Shown here piece after piece: positions 58,848-61,605 of a DNA stretch of 61,605 nucleotides (position 1 is its first letter; every line of letters begins with the position of its first letter). The notes under the pieces were generated by a model. That model was not told where the DNA came from and made no database searches. It saw only the letters and a program-made list of their open reading frames with translations. The DNA comes from Pyramidobacter sp. C12-8 (lineage in GTDB: Bacteria > Synergistota > Synergistia > Synergistales > Dethiosulfovibrionaceae), in NCBI RefSeq assembly GCF_002007215.1, contig NZ_MUHX01000014.1:1-61605 (forward strand). The letters are read 5' to 3'. A program made the translations under genes and the position numbers.

Positions 58848-60177
58848 TATCGTCCACCACCATTGTGCAGCCGCCGAAACGGTCATAGAACCGTAAATCG
58901 CCGCCGACTTCAATAATTTTATTCAGGAATTCGCACAGATTCCCGGCGATCGTCACCGCGGAGACGGGGCGGGAAACGCCGTTCTTATGATACAGCCCGC
59001 GCGCCGCCAGCGAAAAATCTCCGCTGACCGAGTCAACCGTATGCAGCCCCATCAACTCAGTGACACGGAAGCAGCCGTCGTAAGCCGCCGCAAGCTCCTC
59101 CGCCGAACGCTTCCCGGGCACGACGAACAGGTTGTTCACGTCGACGTCGGGCACGGAGGAGAGCCCGCGGCTGCCGTTCCCCGTCGAAATCGTTCCCAGA
59201 CGTTTTCCGTATTGCAAATTGCTCAGCCAGGAAACAAGACGGCCGTGGTCAAGCAAAACCGTCCGCTGCGTGGCAACGCACTCGGCGTCGCAGGCGGCCG
59301 TTCCCATGCCGCCATACAGCCGTCCGTCGTCCACAAGCGTCACGACGGGCGAAGCCACCTGTTCCCCCATTTTGTCAGCCAGAAGCGTCAGCCCTTTGCA
59401 GACATTCGAGGCGAAAAACAGCACTGCCAGTCCCTCGAGAAAGGAAGCGACAACCTCCGGCTCGAGGATGAGCGTATAGCGCCCCGTCGGCAAAGGCTCA
59501 CCGTGCAGCAGGCGTACCGTGCGCGCGACAGCCTCGTCGACCGGCAGCCGGGAAGAGAGCGCCGCCCGAGAACGTCCGTCCAGACTCGCTCCGCCAATCT
59601 CGACGGCCTCGCCGTCCTCCGCCATTACTGTGACGCCGATCCCGCCGGCGGTGGAACGACTTTGACAGGAAACGCCATAACTGTTGATCGTCAACGATTC
59701 TTCCCAGCCGATAAAAACACTGGCATCGCGCACCGTGCGCACACGTCGGTCGAGAGCTCGGGCCTGACGACTCATTTGCAGACAGAGCTCGATCTGTTCC
59801 CGAGGATCCCACGCGACCAACCCAGGATCGTCAATGCCCAGATCGACCGCCGGAACTGCCGGCTGTGTCCTCGCAAAGACGACGTCGTCCTCCGCGGCGC
59901 CATGCCGCGCATTGCGAAAAGCGTTTTCGCACAGCACGGCGACGGCGCGGTCGTCGATATCATAAAGGCTCGCTACGCCCTGGCGATGCTCCCGGTCCAG
60001 AATGCGCAGCCCAAGACACTCGGAAATCGAAGAATGACTTTTTTCCAGCGCCTCATCGCAGACCGAAAACGAACGACTGCCATAACCGCACCAGACACAT
60101 TCCGCCGCCAATGCTCCGCCGGCTTTGGCACTAGAAAGCATGCGCTCGAGCAAACGCCGCGCCGTGTCGATATTCAT
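58828..60177 (-). CDS. pmbA: TldD/PmbA-family protein (PmbA side)
   Basis: 449-aa member of the TldD/PmbA metalloprotease family. PmbA-like because the HExxxH zinc motif of TldD is absent; conserved GNLCEFLNKI and DVDVNNLFVVPG-type strands are present, and a GMGTAACDAE stretch fits the core. PmbA usually needs a TldD partner to mature microcins or regulate a toxin; no TldD gene is here. The start at 60177 follows GAGG; it is 11 bp after the PHP gene, and its stop overlaps the amidase. Confidence 0.87.
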   Translation of the reverse strand: MNIDTARRLLERMLSSAKAGGALAAECVWCGYGSRSFSVCDEALEKSHSSISECLGLRILDREHRQGVASLYDIDDRAVAVLCENAFRNARHGAAEDDVVFARTQPAVPAVDLGIDDPGLVAWDPREQIELCLQMSRQARALDRRVRTVRDASVFIGWEESLTINSYGVSCQSRSTAGGIGVTVMAEDGEAVEIGGASLDGRSRAALSSRLPVDEAVARTVRLLHGEPLPTGRYTLILEPEVVASFLEGLAVLFFASNVCKGLTLLADKMGEQVASPVVTLVDDGRLYGGMGTAACDAECVATQRTVLLDHGRLVSWLSNLQYGKRLGTISTGNGSRGLSSVPDVDVNNLFVVPGKRSAEELAAAYDGCFRVTELMGLHTVDSVSGDFSLAARGLYHKNGVSRPVSAVTIAGNLCEFLNKIIEVGGDLRFYDRFGGCTMVVDDIAVAGK

Positions 60178-60188
60178 CCAGGCGCCCT

Positions 60189-61016
60189 CTACATCCTCAA
60201 CCCCAATCGAGCCCACGGCAAAAGATTTTCAGGAACCGACACGCCGAAATGGTATCCCGGGCGCCCTCTGCCATGATAATCGGACCCCGCCGTGACCTCG
60301 AGGCCGTTCGCCGCCGCCAGCGCTTTGTAGGCCTCGCTCTGCTCCCTGCTGTGGTGCCCCGAGTAACATTCAAGCCCCCATAGCCCAAGCGATTTCAGCC
60401 AGCGCAGAATGTCCGGCAGTTCCTTGATATCCGGGCACGTCTGCACCGGATGCGCCAGCACGGAAAGGCCGCCCGCACGATGGATCGCGCGGATCGTTTC
60501 TTCAGGCGACAAACTGACCTTGTGAACGTACGCCTTCCCTTCCCGTCCCAAATACTCCGAGAAGGCCGTCGGCACGTCGCGGACGATCCCCCTGCGGATC
60601 AGCGCATAGGCAAAATGCGGACGGCCGACAACGCCCTTCCCCGCTTCATCCTGAACGTCCTTCAGCGTTATGGGGATCCCCAGTTCGTTCAACTTGGCAA
60701 GAACCCGACGGTTGCGCTCCTCACGATAATACTGGATCTTTGCCAGCGCCGCACGAAACTCTTCGTCCTGAGGATCATAATTATAGCCCAAGATATGCAG
60801 TGTCCGCGGATATTCCGCGGAGATCTCCACTCCCGAAACAGCTCTGATGCCCAATTTGCGGCACATCGACATGAAGGCGGGAACGCCCTTCATCGTATCG
60901 TGATCGGTCAGGGACATCACCGCCAGCCCGCGTTTTTTGCCAAGGCGCGCCAGCGCTTCGGGAGAATCGCTCCCATCAGAACAGAGACTGTGAAAATGCA
61001 TATCGACGCGCATCAT
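60189..61016 (-). CDS. PHP-domain phosphoesterase
   Basis: 275-aa metal-dependent phosphoesterase (PHP family, TrpH / RNase AM-like). Metal ligands are in VDMHFHSLCSDGS, SLTDHDTMKG, GVEISAEY, GRPHFA, LAHPVQT and GSDYHGRG. Homologues act on nucleoside 3',5'-bisphosphates or as 5'-3' exoribonucleases, so an RNA-turnover role is reasonable. It has two adjacent ATGs and only a weak AAAGG box of its own, being preceded directly by a short ORF with a strong one. Confidence 0.92.
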   Translation of the reverse strand: MMRVDMHFHSLCSDGSDSPEALARLGKKRGLAVMSLTDHDTMKGVPAFMSMCRKLGIRAVSGVEISAEYPRTLHILGYNYDPQDEEFRAALAKIQYYREERNRRVLAKLNELGIPITLKDVQDEAGKGVVGRPHFAYALIRRGIVRDVPTAFSEYLGREGKAYVHKVSLSPEETIRAIHRAGGLSVLAHPVQTCPDIKELPDILRWLKSLGLWGLECYSGHHSREQSEAYKALAAANGLEVTAGSDYHGRGRPGYHFGVSVPENLLPWARLGLRM

Positions 61017-61094
61017 TTACGTTCGTCCGCCTTTCGCGAACAAACTCCCCATTTCAAGATGCCCATGAGCAACGGCAAACGCGCCGCAAAACAT
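61017..61094 (-). CDS. 25-codon leader ORF upstream of the PHP gene
   Basis: ATG at 61094 with AAAGGAG 8 nt upstream, encoding a 25-residue peptide (start MFCGAFAVAHGHLE) that ends at a TAA directly followed by the ATG of the PHP gene. The layout implies translational coupling. The peptide has no known relatives. The remaining gap up to the terminator at 61312 shows a possible -10 (TGTTATAGT near 61150) but no other gene. Confidence 0.5.
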   Translation of the reverse strand: MFCGAFAVAHGHLEMGSLFAKGGRT

Positions 61095-61311
61095 GGTATC
61101 AACTCCTTTCGCCGTCCCGCCGAAAAAACGACAGAACGACCCACTGCGTTAACTATAACAGAATTTAAGCCATTTTGCGAAAAGAAACCGGGCGCTCCGC
61201 CACAAATTGGTATTTTCTCCTATTTTTAAATTCAGCGTGAAGATCCCCCTGCGGATTTCGCCGACGCCGCCCATACGGCCGTAACAGATCCTGCTTCAGC
61301 CGAAAAAAAGC

Positions 61312-61339
61312 AAAAAAAAACCACGACTTTCGTCGTGGT
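61312..61339 (-). terminator. Terminator of tRNA-Ile
   Basis: Minus-strand ACCACGAC-GAAA-GTCGTGGT followed by a run of eight or more T. Confidence 0.93.
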
Positions 61340-61349
61340 GAACCGACCA

Positions 61350-61426
61350 TGGTGGGCCGCAGAAGATTTGAACTTCTGACCTCTCGGTTATCAGCCGAGT
61401 GCTCTGACCAACTGAGCTAGCGGCCC
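61350..61426 (-). tRNA. tRNA-Ile (GAT)
   Basis: 77 nt on the minus strand. Acceptor GGGCCGC pairs with GCGGCCC, the discriminator is A and CCA is encoded. D-arm AGCTCAGTTGGTCAGAGC, anticodon stem-loop CTCGGCTGATAACCGAG with GAT, T-arm CAGAAGTTCAAATCTTCTG. It is not next to rRNA genes here. Confidence 0.97.
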
Positions 61427-61447
61427 TCTTTCGTGAGTACACGAGGA

Positions 61448-61475
61448 ATTGTACCACAAAATTCTCATTTGTGAA
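61448..61475 (-). promoter_or_regulatory. Promoter of tRNA-Ile
   Basis: Minus-strand TTCACA (61470-61475), 16-bp spacer, TACAAT (61448-61453) preceded by TGG (extended -10). Confidence 0.75.
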
Positions 61476-61550
61476 GCCCTGAAATTTATTTTCCTCCCCA
61501 ATCGGCGGTTGAAAGAGAAACACCACAAGGCCGAAGCGAGCAGAGTTTAT

Positions 61551-61604
61551 AAAAAAGGCCGGCCCGCGGCGGGAAGGATTTTCCGCAGCGGGCCGGCGAT
61601 TTTT
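61551..61604. terminator. Strong hairpin at the right window edge
   Basis: GCCGGCCCGC (61558-61567) pairs with GCGGGCCGGC (61588-61597), flanked by AAAAAA and GATTTTT, so it can terminate in both directions; the gene it serves lies outside the window. Confidence 0.8.
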
Positions 61605-61605
61605 G

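Noticed and set aside
1-61605. CRISPR arrays, rRNA, prophage, toxin-antitoxin or defence genes
   Set aside because: No regularly spaced repeats, no rRNA-like sequence, and no recognisable phage, toxin or restriction gene were found on either strand.

Overview
The window reads as a chromosomal segment of a GC-rich, anaerobic, Gram-negative bacterium. The best guess is a member of the Synergistota (Pyramidobacter / Jonquetella / Dethiosulfovibrio type). This rests on gene content, not on a database match: a TAXI-type TRAP transporter with a fused permease, a class II (B12-dependent) ribonucleotide reductase, a stand-alone carboxyltransferase of the oxaloacetate decarboxylase / pyruvate carboxylase type, HypA/HypB nickel chaperones, and an Fe-S aldo/keto reductase. 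There is no rRNA, CRISPR array or prophage. The only transposon sequence is the truncated end of an IS30-like element at the left edge.

Layout. 1-490: IS30-like transposase tail and right terminus. 490-1638: Fe-S aldo/keto reductase. 1719-13295 (minus): one tightly packed run phoH-pgpH-ybeY-corC-corC-era-recO-glyQ-glyS-ppsR, many genes overlapping or 3-25 bp apart, joining ribosome/RNA maturation, glycyl-tRNA synthesis and a PEP-metabolism regulator. 13435-22303 (minus): glmU-prs-rplY-pth, then mfd-mazG and the carboxyltransferase. 22467-30639: a small membrane protein, an S9 peptidase, nrdJ, a DUF255 protein lacking its cysteine pair, and a HAD phosphatase. 30817-36372 (plus): promoter, TAXI binding protein, internal hairpin, fused permease, then tex. 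36433-38982 (minus): YbjQ-like protein, an unrecognised 524-aa membrane protein, nicotinamidase. 39148-44938 (plus): flavoprotein with a long disordered Arg/aromatic tail, coiled-coil protein, ABC-F ATPase, FKBP isomerase. 45180-50521 (minus): AbrB-type membrane protein, M50 protease, coaE, pcrA, and hypA-hypB. 50622-52322 (plus): leader ORF-mutY and a glutaredoxin-like protein. 52396-61426 (minus): tRNA-Asn, rplM-rpsI, nicotinate phosphoribosyltransferase, secG, rph-rdgB, a GerMN protein, an amidase, pmbA, a PHP phosphoesterase and tRNA-Ile.

Most genes are housekeeping genes. Many start codons are not ATG (GTG, TTG and probably CTG or ATT), so several starts were set from Shine-Dalgarno spacing and family N-termini. 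Intrinsic terminators are clear, and a few promoters with good -35/-10 boxes are visible.

The most unusual items are: (1) three copies of a 117-160 bp palindromic repeat with terminal inverted repeats, each lying at the 3' end of genes; (2) a BaiN/HI0933-type flavoprotein fused to a roughly 340-residue Arg-Pro-Phe/Tyr-rich disordered tail, at the head of an operon with a coiled-coil protein, an ABC-F factor and a prolyl isomerase; (3) two short leader ORFs with strong ribosome-binding sites that run directly into mutY and a PHP phosphoesterase; (4) an Mfd whose full N-terminus can only be reached from a CTG codon; and (5) a large membrane-associated protein of unknown family.
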